The position numbers and the translations under genes are program-made. Below the pieces are notes generated by a model. It did not search any database. It was not told where the DNA came from and saw nothing but the letters and a program-made list of their open reading frames with translations. A stretch of DNA of 6,332 bases from the NCBI GenBank assembly GCA_003445555.1, contig DMDI01000197.1, positions 1 to 6,332 on the forward strand. Reading direction: 5' to 3'. The stretch is from Desulfotomaculum sp. (GTDB lineage Bacteria; Bacillota; Desulfotomaculia; Desulfotomaculales; Nap2-2B). Within the stretch, counting starts at the first letter, position 1, and each line of letters begins with the position of its first letter. Below, one piece after another: positions 1-5,545 of the stretch.

Positions 1-136
1 TGCCGAAATTATAAATCTATAATAAATAAGGGTTTACTTTATAAAACCGGGGGTAGAAAAGGGAAATTTTGCGAAAAAGCAGCCTAAGCCCAAAGGAGGA
101 AAAGAATAATAATCAATAAAAAAAGGAGGAATTTTA
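1..136. other. Non-coding leader upstream of the MBL-fold hydrolase gene
   Basis: No gene can be supported here. Frame 2 closes with a stop at 20-22 and frame 1 with a stop at 85-87, so the tail of an upstream gene could end at either, but neither tail is recognisable. The stretch carries two strong Shine-Dalgarno-like sites, AAAGGAGGA at 92-100 and AAAGGAGG just before the gene at 137. Only the second has a start codon at a useful distance. TATAAT at 18-23 lies too close to the window edge to test for a -35 partner. Confidence 0.5.
51..63. repeat. 13-bp inverted repeat, left copy (mate at 913-925)
   Basis: GGGTAGAAAAGGG here is the exact reverse complement of CCCTTTTCTACCC at 913-925. The two copies lie in the non-coding DNA on either side of the hydrolase gene. 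The match is short enough that chance is a real possibility in a window of this size, and no function is claimed. Confidence 0.4.
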
Positions 137-832
137 ATGGCTAAAATTAAGTGGTTGGGGCACGCCTGTTTTCAAATTATCTCTGCCCAAGGAAAAGTAA
201 TTATTATTGACCCCTGGCTGGAAGGCAATCCCACGGCCGCTTGTGGTGTTAACGATATAACCGCGGCCCATCTGGTTCTGGTAACCCACGACCATTTTGA
301 CCACATTGCCAACGCCGCCGATATAGTGAAAAAAACCGGGGCTATTTTAGTAGGTATGCCGGAAACCGTGGGTAAATTAAAAGGCCTGGGTGTTCCGGAC
401 GATAAAATTGTCTTTGGCGGCATGGGCATGAATATTGGCGGCACCGCGGTGGTAGACGGTATTGCCATTACCATGACCCAGGCTTACCACTCCTCGGAAA
501 CCGCAAATCCGGCCGGTTATATCATAAAACTGGAAGACGGCTGCACTATTTATCATTCTGGCGACACCTGTATCTTTTCCACCATGCAGTTGTGGGGCGA
601 GCTTTACCCTATTGATGTAGCCCTTTTGCCCGTGGGCGGTGTGTTTACCATGGACATACCGCAGGCTGCCCGTGCCGTTAGCCTGCTCAAACCCAAAAAG
701 GTTATCCCCATGCACTTTAAGACCTTCCCCATTTTAGTCCAGGAGGCAAAAGATTTCGTGGAACTGGTACGGCAAAGTGCCCCTGCCGTGGAAGTAATTC
801 TGCTTAATCCCGGCCAGGAATGTGAGGTATGA
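137..832 (+). CDS. UPF0173-family metal-dependent hydrolase (metallo-beta-lactamase fold)
   Basis: This 231-residue protein is a small stand-alone metallo-beta-lactamase-fold hydrolase of the UPF0173 / YtkL-like group, probably cytoplasmic because no signal peptide is seen. The opening MAKIKWLGHACFQI is typical of the group. The metal-binding signature HDHFDH is at residues 51-56, with further likely ligands at His118 (in the AYHSS stretch), Asp143 (in HSGDT) and His193 (in IPMHF). All expected ligands are present, so an active dinuclear metal enzyme is likely. The length is normal for the family. The ATG at 137 has AAAGGAGG seven bases upstream, which fixes the start. The physiological substrate of the family is not established, and the fold alone does not reveal it. 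The gene sits 183 bases before the germination operon and is probably a separate transcription unit. Confidence 0.9.
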   Translation: MAKIKWLGHACFQIISAQGKVIIIDPWLEGNPTAACGVNDITAAHLVLVTHDHFDHIANAADIVKKTGAILVGMPETVGKLKGLGVPDDKIVFGGMGMNIGGTAVVDGIAITMTQAYHSSETANPAGYIIKLEDGCTIYHSGDTCIFSTMQLWGELYPIDVALLPVGGVFTMDIPQAARAVSLLKPKKVIPMHFKTFPILVQEAKDFVELVRQSAPAVEVILLNPGQECEV

Positions 833-927
833 GTAAAAGGCCCAAATAACTAAATAATTAAAGTTTAAATAAAAAATAAGAACAAGAGGAGGAATAAAAT
901 CGCCGTAAAAAGCCCTTTTCTACCCGC

Positions 928-956
928 TTTACTTCCATTTTACTTTTTAGTATAAC
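928..956 (+). promoter_or_regulatory. Possible sigma-A-like promoter before the ger operon
   Basis: TTTACT at 928-933 and TATAAC at 951-956 are separated by 17 bases. They match the vegetative consensus TTGACA/TATAAT at four of six and five of six positions. The DNA is AT-rich, so a chance match is quite possible. This candidate overlaps the sigma-G-like candidate at 950-978, and at most one of them is expected to drive the operon. Confidence 0.2.
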
Positions 957-978
957 TAATCATAAATTGTAAATAATA
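950..978 (+). promoter_or_regulatory. Possible sigma-G (forespore) promoter of the ger operon
   Basis: GTATA at 950-954 fits the G-H-A-T-R form of sigma-G -35 elements. After a 17-base spacer, AATAATA at 972-978 matches the CATnnTA type of -10 element at six of seven positions. Transcription would begin a few bases downstream, about 30 bases before the start codon at 1016. In Bacillus, gerA-family operons are transcribed by sigma-G in the forespore, so both position and type fit. The assignment is by eye in AT-rich DNA and remains tentative. Confidence 0.35.
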
Positions 979-1015
979 GTCGAACAGGAAAGTCTCTTTT
1001 AAAAGGGGATGGACC

Positions 1016-2614
1016 ATGTTCGATTTTTTTAAGTCAAAAAAGACCCAGGAAGCCGCCAGACTAGAAAGCCCGGGGGTTAAGGAGCAAGCCTGGCGCAACC
1101 AAAAACTAAAAGCCAACTTAAAAGAAAATTTAACCACCTTACATTTTATCCTGGCCGATTGCTATGACGTGGTCTTCCGGGAGTTTGACTTTGCCCAGCT
1201 CCCCGATATTCGCCTGGCCTTAATTTACGTAGACGGCCTGGCGGATAAAATCCAGGTCAGCAACTTTGTCATGCGCTCCCTTTCCCTGGAAGTACCCCCG
1301 GCCCTACCAAAAGAATATAAAATTACCAAAGCCCAGGCTTTTGATTTTATCCGCGACCGCGGCCTCTGCATTCACCAGATTGAAGAAACGGACAGTTTGG
1401 CGCGCCTTATTGACGCAATTATGTCCGGGGATACTGTTTTACTGGTTGATGGACACGCCAGGGCGATTATCAACGGTGCCCGCGGCTGGGAAGCCAGAAG
1501 CATTGAAGATTCAAAAACCGAAGCGGTGGTGCGCGGACCCCGCGAGTCTTTTGTAGAAACCATGCGCACCAATACTTCTTTGCTGCGGCGGCGGATTAAA
1601 AACCCGGCCTTAAAAATTGAAGTCAGGCCGATCGGCAAAATCACCCGTACTGATGTGGCCGTGATCTATATTAAAGGGGTGGTTTATCCCGGCCTGGTGA
1701 CCGAGGTAAAGGAAAGGCTCTCCCGGATTGAGATTGACGCGGTTTTAGAATCCGGCTACCTGGAAGAATTAATTGACGATAACCCCTTATCCCCCTTTTG
1801 CACTATTAACCACACCGACCGGGTGGATAAAGTAGCGGCCATGCTCTTAGAGGGCCGGGCGGCCATCCTTACTGACGGCACCCCTTATGTGCTTACCGTA
1901 CCGACCTTATTTAACGAAATTATTCAATCGCCGGAAGATTATTACCAGCGCTACTTCTTTTATTCTTTAATCAGACTTATCCGCCTCGCAGCTTTAATTA
2001 TTTTTCTCACCGCGCCGGCTATCTACGTAGCTTTACTTACTTTCCACCAGGAAATGCTGCCTACGGCTCTGCTGCTCAGCATTGCCGGCCAAAGAGAAGC
2101 CGTCCCCTTTCCTGCTTTAGTGGAAGTTTTGCTGATGGACATTACTTTTGAAATCTTAAGAGAGGCCGGCATTCGCATGCCCCAGCCGGTTGGGCAGGCG
2201 GTAAGTATTGTAGGGGCAATTGTGATTGGGGAAGCTTCAGTCAGGGCGGGACTGGTGGCCCCGGCTACGGTAATTGTGGTTGCTTTAACCGGCATTGCTT
2301 CCTTTACTCTTTGCTACCCCGGAACTTTATCTTTAAGATTAATCAAGTTTCCTTTAACCATAATTGCCGCCTTTACCGGTTTATTTGGCTTAATTTGTAG
2401 TCTAATTATCTTAATAACCCACCTGACCTCTTTGCGCTCCTTTGGGATTCCTTTTTTATACCCGGTTATGCCTTTAAGTCCGGCTCAATTGAAGGATGTA
2501 GTAGTACGCGCTCCCTGGTGGGCCCTGTTAACTCGTCCCCATTTATTGGGTAAAGAAAACCCGCGCCGGATGAAAGCGGGTTTAAAACCAAAACCACCGG
2601 AAAAAAATAATTAA
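1016..2614 (+). CDS. Spore germinant receptor A subunit (GerAA/GerKA family)
   Basis: This 532-residue protein is the A subunit of a GerA-type nutrient germinant receptor, located in the spore inner membrane. In the current model of these receptors the A subunits oligomerise into the ion-conducting part that opens after ligand binding. Residues 1 to about 315 form the cytoplasmic N-terminal region and contain the family-typical EAVVRGPRESFVET (169-182), NTSLLRRRI (186-194) and the stretch from TDGTPYVLTVPTLF (286-299) to the SPEDYYQR segment ending at 312. The membrane part spans roughly 318-470. It contains the very conserved PFPALVEVLLMD (364-375) and GIRMPQPVGQAVSIVGAIVI (385-404), then LRSFGIPFLYPVMP (473-486). 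The tail (about 511-532) is hydrophilic, basic and proline-rich. The length is normal. The ATG at 1016 has AAAAGGGG at 1001-1008 at good spacing; the nearby ATG at 1009 is out of frame. SpoVAF is a paralogue, but the B and C partners downstream favour a true Ger receptor. The germinant cannot be predicted. Confidence 0.95.
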   Translation: MFDFFKSKKTQEAARLESPGVKEQAWRNQKLKANLKENLTTLHFILADCYDVVFREFDFAQLPDIRLALIYVDGLADKIQVSNFVMRSLSLEVPPALPKEYKITKAQAFDFIRDRGLCIHQIEETDSLARLIDAIMSGDTVLLVDGHARAIINGARGWEARSIEDSKTEAVVRGPRESFVETMRTNTSLLRRRIKNPALKIEVRPIGKITRTDVAVIYIKGVVYPGLVTEVKERLSRIEIDAVLESGYLEELIDDNPLSPFCTINHTDRVDKVAAMLLEGRAAILTDGTPYVLTVPTLFNEIIQSPEDYYQRYFFYSLIRLIRLAALIIFLTAPAIYVALLTFHQEMLPTALLLSIAGQREAVPFPALVEVLLMDITFEILREAGIRMPQPVGQAVSIVGAIVIGEASVRAGLVAPATVIVVALTGIASFTLCYPGTLSLRLIKFPLTIIAAFTGLFGLICSLIILITHLTSLRSFGIPFLYPVMPLSPAQLKDVVVRAPWWALLTRPHLLGKENPRRMKAGLKPKPPEKNN

Positions 2615-2623
2615 AAGTACAGG

Positions 2624-2667
2624 GGATTAAATTCTTTCTTAAAATTTAAAATTTGAAATTTTAATCC
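2624..2667 (+). promoter_or_regulatory. Hairpin-forming spacer between A and B subunit genes
   Basis: The 62-base gap between the A and B genes holds two overlapping inverted repeats that cannot both form. GGATTAAA at 2624-2631 pairs with TTTAATCC at 2660-2667. TTAAAATTT at 2639-2647 pairs perfectly over nine bases with AAATTTTAA at 2656-2664, leaving an eight-base loop. The structure ends about ten bases before the GTG start of the B gene. It lacks the GC-rich stem and T-run of an intrinsic terminator. A role in tuning B translation or in mRNA processing is possible but inferred. Confidence 0.35.
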
Positions 2668-2676
2668 TAAAAAGGG

Positions 2677-3780
2677 GTGACAGATAAAATACTCGAAGGA
2701 GGTAAAATTGACGCCCGGCAAACCTTATATTTACTGGTGACCATGATTTACGCCACCTTAATTCTTTTTATTCCGCAAAACACGGTGGCTCACGCTAAAC
2801 AAGATGCCTGGCTATCTTTTCTGGTCGCTTTTACCGGCGGGGTAATAATTTCTTTGGTCGTCATAAATTTAAGCTTGCGCTTTCCGGGCCAGACTTTATT
2901 TGAATATCTTCCCCTTATTTTAGGCCGCTTCCCGGGCAAGATTATTGGTTTTTTTTATGTCTGGCTGTTTATCCACTTTTGCGCTTTAGTAGACCGGGAA
3001 TACTGTTCCCATATTGTAGCGGTTTTTATGCCCGAAACCCCTGGGGAAGTTTTTCTTATTCACGGTACAATTATGGCTGCGTACATTGCCTACTGTGGTT
3101 TAGAAGTATTGGCCCGCCTTAACCAGCTTTTTTTACCTCTTAACGCTGGCTTATTAACTACCCTTTTTGTTCTGGTTACCCCGGAAATGAAGGTGATCAA
3201 CATTTTGCCTGTTTTTGACACCAGTTTATTATCCCTGGCCAAAAGTACCATCACTCCCCTTTCCTGGTTTGGGGAAATTGTTGCCCTGGCGGTTATAATC
3301 CCTTACCTGGCGGAACAAAAGAATATTTACCACCTGACAATTAAAGCCTTGTTTTTCGTTTTGATTTTAATTGAATTGGCCACCATAGGGGTTCTACTTG
3401 TTTTTAGCCCCACCCTTACCAGCAGTTATTTTTTTCCTGTTTTAAGCGGGACCAAAATGATTAATATTGCCAACTTTGTTGAAAGACTGGAGATAATCCC
3501 TATAGTTATTTGGGTAACCAGCGGTACGGTGAAAGCCGCTCTTTTTTTCTGGGCCGCCGCTTTAGGCAGCGCCCAGCTTTTGGGGTTAAAGGACTATCGT
3601 CCTTTACTCTTGCCTTTGGCGGTAATTGTTACCGCCTTAGGTTACCTTTTGCACCCCAGTATTATTGACCTTTTAAATTTTTTAACCCAGGCTTTTCCCT
3701 TTTATGCCCTTACCTTTGAATTTATAATCCCTTTTTTACTCTTAATAATTGTTTTAATTAAGGGACCGGGTAAAAAATGA
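2677..3780 (+). CDS. Spore germinant receptor B subunit, permease-like (GerAB/GerKB family)
   Basis: This 367-residue integral membrane protein belongs to the GerAB/GerKB spore germination permease family of the APC transporter superfamily. In this family the B subunit carries the germinant-binding pocket. About ten hydrophobic segments run from residue 17 to 362. Family-like stretches are KIDARQ (10-15) at the N-terminus, the CGLEVLARLNQLFLPLNAG region (140-158) and VERLEIIPI (268-276). An in-frame stop at 2668-2670 leaves GTG at 2677 as the only conventional start that keeps the N-terminus. Its ribosome-binding site is poor: AAAGGGG directly abuts the GTG. A much stronger GAAGGAGG lies inside the gene at 2695-2702, four bases before an in-frame ATT (2707), so a non-canonical start is conceivable. 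The end overlaps the C subunit gene by four bases (ATGA), implying translational coupling. Confidence 0.93.
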   Translation: MTDKILEGGKIDARQTLYLLVTMIYATLILFIPQNTVAHAKQDAWLSFLVAFTGGVIISLVVINLSLRFPGQTLFEYLPLILGRFPGKIIGFFYVWLFIHFCALVDREYCSHIVAVFMPETPGEVFLIHGTIMAAYIAYCGLEVLARLNQLFLPLNAGLLTTLFVLVTPEMKVINILPVFDTSLLSLAKSTITPLSWFGEIVALAVIIPYLAEQKNIYHLTIKALFFVLILIELATIGVLLVFSPTLTSSYFFPVLSGTKMINIANFVERLEIIPIVIWVTSGTVKAALFFWAAALGSAQLLGLKDYRPLLLPLAVIVTALGYLLHPSIIDLLNFLTQAFPFYALTFEFIIPFLLLIIVLIKGPGKK

Positions 3781-4979
3781 AACAAAAACTTTTTTTAATT
3801 TTAATTTTACTTTTCATAACTATAAATATTTCCGGCTGCTGGAGTAAAAAAGAGTTAAACGAGATTGCCATTATTTTGGGTACAGGAGTAGATTACACTA
3901 AAGACAATAAAATCCAGCTTACTTACCAGTTGGCCAGACCGGCGGCTTTTGGCGGAGGCGGCATGGGAGGAGGTCCGGGCGGAGGAGCCGCGATGAATCA
4001 AAATATTACTTGGATAGTCTCAGCCACCGGGGATACAGTTTTTGACGCCCAAAGTAGATTATCCCAGCAAATTCCTCGCCACCTTTACCTGGGTCATAAC
4101 GTGGTTTTAATTTTAGGCGAAAGGTTATGCCGGCACGGGGTCCTGGATGTAATTAACTTTTTCCATCGTCAGCCGCTTAGCCGGGGAACAGTATGGATTA
4201 TGGCTACCCCACAGGAGGCAAAAAAAGTGCTGGAAAGCCATTCGGAACTGCAAATGACCTCTGCCCAAGCGATCGGTTTTTTAGCCAGGCTTAGAACAGG
4301 TTATGTTTTAAGATTCCGGGACTTTAGCCAGGACCTGGCCAGCCGCGGGACTAATCCGGTTCTCACCCGGGTAGAATTAAAAAGACAGGGGGTGGCGCAG
4401 GGCCCAGGTCTGGAAAAAATTCACCACCACCAGGAAATTATTATAACCGGGGCGGCTATTTTTAAGGAAGACAAACTTATAGGCTGGTTGGACTGTCAGG
4501 AGACCCAGGGTTTACGCTGGTTAAAAGGGGATATACATAAAATGGGAATTATTATACCCTCGCCAATATACCCGGATAAAAATATTTCTTTAGATGTAAT
4601 AAAAGGCAATACAAAAATCGAGCCGGTCTACCAAAAAGGGAAGGTTAAATTTTACCTGGGTATAAAGGCTGAAATAGATGTAATTGAGCAACAGGACGAA
4701 GAGGATTTTACCCGGACGGAAATGATTAAGGCCGTAGAAAATATCACCGCCACTAAAATAAGGCAACGGGTAAAAATATCCTTAGACAAAGTTCAGGGGG
4801 AATATAAGGTGGATAGTTTTGGTTTTGGGGAGGCTTTCCACCGCAAGCATAAAAAGGAATGGTCAAAGCTTAAAAACCGCTGGGATGAAGAATTTGCCAA
4901 CGCCCAGGTTTATCTAACGGTAAAAGTAAAGCTAAAGGATACCGGTATGCAGGGAAGAAGGGCTTCTTTAAAGAGATAA
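3777..4979 (+). CDS. Spore germinant receptor C subunit, lipoprotein (GerAC/GerKC family)
   Basis: This 400-residue lipoprotein is the C subunit of the receptor and is expected on the outer face of the spore inner membrane. The N-terminus has a classic lipoprotein signal: lysines at 2 and 4, a hydrophobic core at 5-18 and lipobox ISGC ending at Cys21. It is followed by WSKKELNEIAI (22-32), the usual opening of mature Ger C subunits. Further family-like parts are DTVFDAQSRLSQQIPRHLYL (86-105), with GHNVVLILGE after it, and the C-terminal domain from about 220 with TGAAIFKEDKLIGWLD (224-239). An oddity is a glycine-rich run at residues 58-72 (FGGGGMGGGPGGGAA), between strands of the N-terminal domain. 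The ATG overlaps the stop of the B gene, so expression is probably coupled. Function in germination follows from family and operon context; the precise biochemical role of C subunits is unsettled. Confidence 0.93.
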   Translation: MKQKLFLILILLFITINISGCWSKKELNEIAIILGTGVDYTKDNKIQLTYQLARPAAFGGGGMGGGPGGGAAMNQNITWIVSATGDTVFDAQSRLSQQIPRHLYLGHNVVLILGERLCRHGVLDVINFFHRQPLSRGTVWIMATPQEAKKVLESHSELQMTSAQAIGFLARLRTGYVLRFRDFSQDLASRGTNPVLTRVELKRQGVAQGPGLEKIHHHQEIIITGAAIFKEDKLIGWLDCQETQGLRWLKGDIHKMGIIIPSPIYPDKNISLDVIKGNTKIEPVYQKGKVKFYLGIKAEIDVIEQQDEEDFTRTEMIKAVENITATKIRQRVKISLDKVQGEYKVDSFGFGEAFHRKHKKEWSKLKNRWDEEFANAQVYLTVKVKLKDTGMQGRRASLKR

Positions 4980-4994
4980 GAGGTGGTTTAAACC

Positions 4995-5216
4995 TTGATT
5001 TTTTTATTAAGCCTAGTTTTTTTAGGTATTATCTGCCTTGAAGTACCACCCCTGGTTAAAAATAAAAAGTGGCGGGAACTGATTGCCTTTGCCGTTTTCC
5101 TCTGGTTGGGAATGGTCCTTGCCGTTCCTTTAGTGCTGGGCTTTGATTTCCCTTCGCCAACTAAAGCCATTGAAACTATTTTTAAGCCTTTGGCCAACTG
5201 GTTAATACCTTCCTAA
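4995..5216 (+). CDS. Small two-helix membrane protein, probable germinant receptor D subunit
   Basis: This 73-residue protein has two predicted membrane helices, at about residues 1-19 and 28-49. They are joined by a short charged loop (VKNKKWRE, 21-28) and followed by a tail with PSPTKAIETIFKPLANWL (53-70). It begins with TTG at 4995, which has GAGGTGG at 4980-4986 eight bases upstream, and it starts only 15 bases after the C gene stop, so it is very likely the last gene of the same transcript. Size, topology and position match the D subunits described in Bacillus (for example GerKD of B. subtilis), which are 50-80-residue two-helix proteins that modulate receptor activity. The match rests on architecture and context, not on a recognised sequence motif. 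Spontaneous open reading frames of this length are possible, but the ribosome-binding site and hydrophobic pattern argue for a real gene. Confidence 0.75.
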   Translation: MIFLLSLVFLGIICLEVPPLVKNKKWRELIAFAVFLWLGMVLAVPLVLGFDFPSPTKAIETIFKPLANWLIPS

Positions 5217-5245
5217 TCACTCACGCCTGCAAGGCACAACCACCA

Positions 5246-5273
5246 ATGAAAATAGGTGGCAATCTATTTTCGT
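5246..5273 (+). terminator. Hairpin after the ger operon, weak terminator candidate
   Basis: GAAAATAG at 5248-5255 pairs perfectly with CTATTTTC at 5264-5271 across an eight-base loop. A wobble pair and an A-U pair extend the stem to ten. A competing stem, CCACC (5240-5244) with GGTGG (5255-5259), shares bases with it, so the region could switch between two folds. It starts 30 bases after the last gene of the operon, the right place for a terminator, but the stem is AU-rich and no run of T follows. Confidence 0.3.
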
Positions 5274-5303
5274 GTTAAAATTAAATAATGTAGCTTAATT
5301 CCC

Positions 5304-5334
5304 TTAATTAAAGAAAATAGTTGGCTTTAATTAA
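5304..5334. repeat. 10-bp perfect inverted repeat in the intergenic region
   Basis: TTAATTAAAG at 5304-5313 is the exact reverse complement of CTTTAATTAA at 5325-5334, with an 11-base spacer. Each arm contains the self-complementary TTAATTAA. The stem is almost purely A/T and would be weak as RNA. An operator for a dimeric regulator is possible, but chance in AT-rich DNA is just as plausible. Confidence 0.4.
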
Positions 5335-5356
5335 AAAATAAAAGAAAATAAATTAC

Positions 5357-5394
5357 CCGGTAAGCAGGAATAAACCAGCCGGTTAGCGAATAAA
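5357..5394. repeat. Imperfect tandem-like direct repeat
   Basis: CCGGTAAGCAGGAATAAA at 5357-5374 is followed 22 bases on by CCGGTTAGCGAATAAA at 5379-5394. The two differ by one substitution and a two-base gap. They form the only GC-containing island in this AT-rich stretch. The function is unknown; a paired protein-binding site is one possibility. Confidence 0.4.
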
Positions 5395-5545
5395 TAAAAA
5401 AGATTAATTTTTCACCAAGCTAATATATTTTTAAAAAGCCCTTCCCAAAAGGAAGAGGTAAAGTTTGCTCGTTTTAATTCCACCCGTTAATTTATTTCAC
5501 ACCCAATTTATTAATAATTTATTAAAAGGAGGCTGGCACTAAATT

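Larger units (their letters stand above)
5217..5545. other. Gene-free AT-rich intergenic region with several repeats
   Basis: No coding sequence is supported in these 329 bases. The stretch holds a hairpin at 5246-5273, a small GCCT-GCA-AGGC hairpin at 5225-5235, a 10-bp perfect inverted repeat at 5304-5334, an imperfect direct repeat at 5357-5394 and a 5-bp hairpin CTTCC-CAAAA-GGAAG at 5441-5455. None is followed by a clear T-run, so the end of the germination operon transcript is not located with confidence. The promoter of the downstream aldolase/phosphatase gene must lie here or farther upstream, but no good -35/-10 pair was found by eye. The second half is notably AT-rich and could be a long untranslated leader. 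Confidence 0.5.

Noticed and set aside
1..87. Open frame from the window edge to the stop at 85-87 as the tail of an upstream gene
   Set aside because: The 28 codons show no recognisable motif, and frame 2 gives an equally plausible short tail ending at 20-22. It cannot be assigned.
172..715. Two minus-strand frames opposite the hydrolase gene
   Set aside because: Both lie wholly inside a gene with clear catalytic motifs and encode no recognisable domain.
829..849. Six-codon ATG frame overlapping the hydrolase stop (MSKRPK)
   Set aside because: It overlaps the stop as ATGA, but it ends after six codons and has no recognisable product; most likely chance.
940..1137. Minus-strand frame of 65 codons across the start of the A subunit gene
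   Set aside because: It overlaps the well-supported A subunit gene and has no family resemblance. It is read as a shadow frame.
2624..2667. Intrinsic terminator between the A and B subunit genes
   Set aside because: The stem is AT-rich with no T-run, and the B and C genes continue the same operon, so termination here is unlikely.
5229..5262. Superficial resemblance to a cyclic-di-GMP (GEMM) riboswitch core, GGCACAACC followed by a short AATGAAAATA loop
   Set aside because: The conserved GGCAAACC and the GACGCAAAGC segment with the second helix are absent, so the match does not hold.
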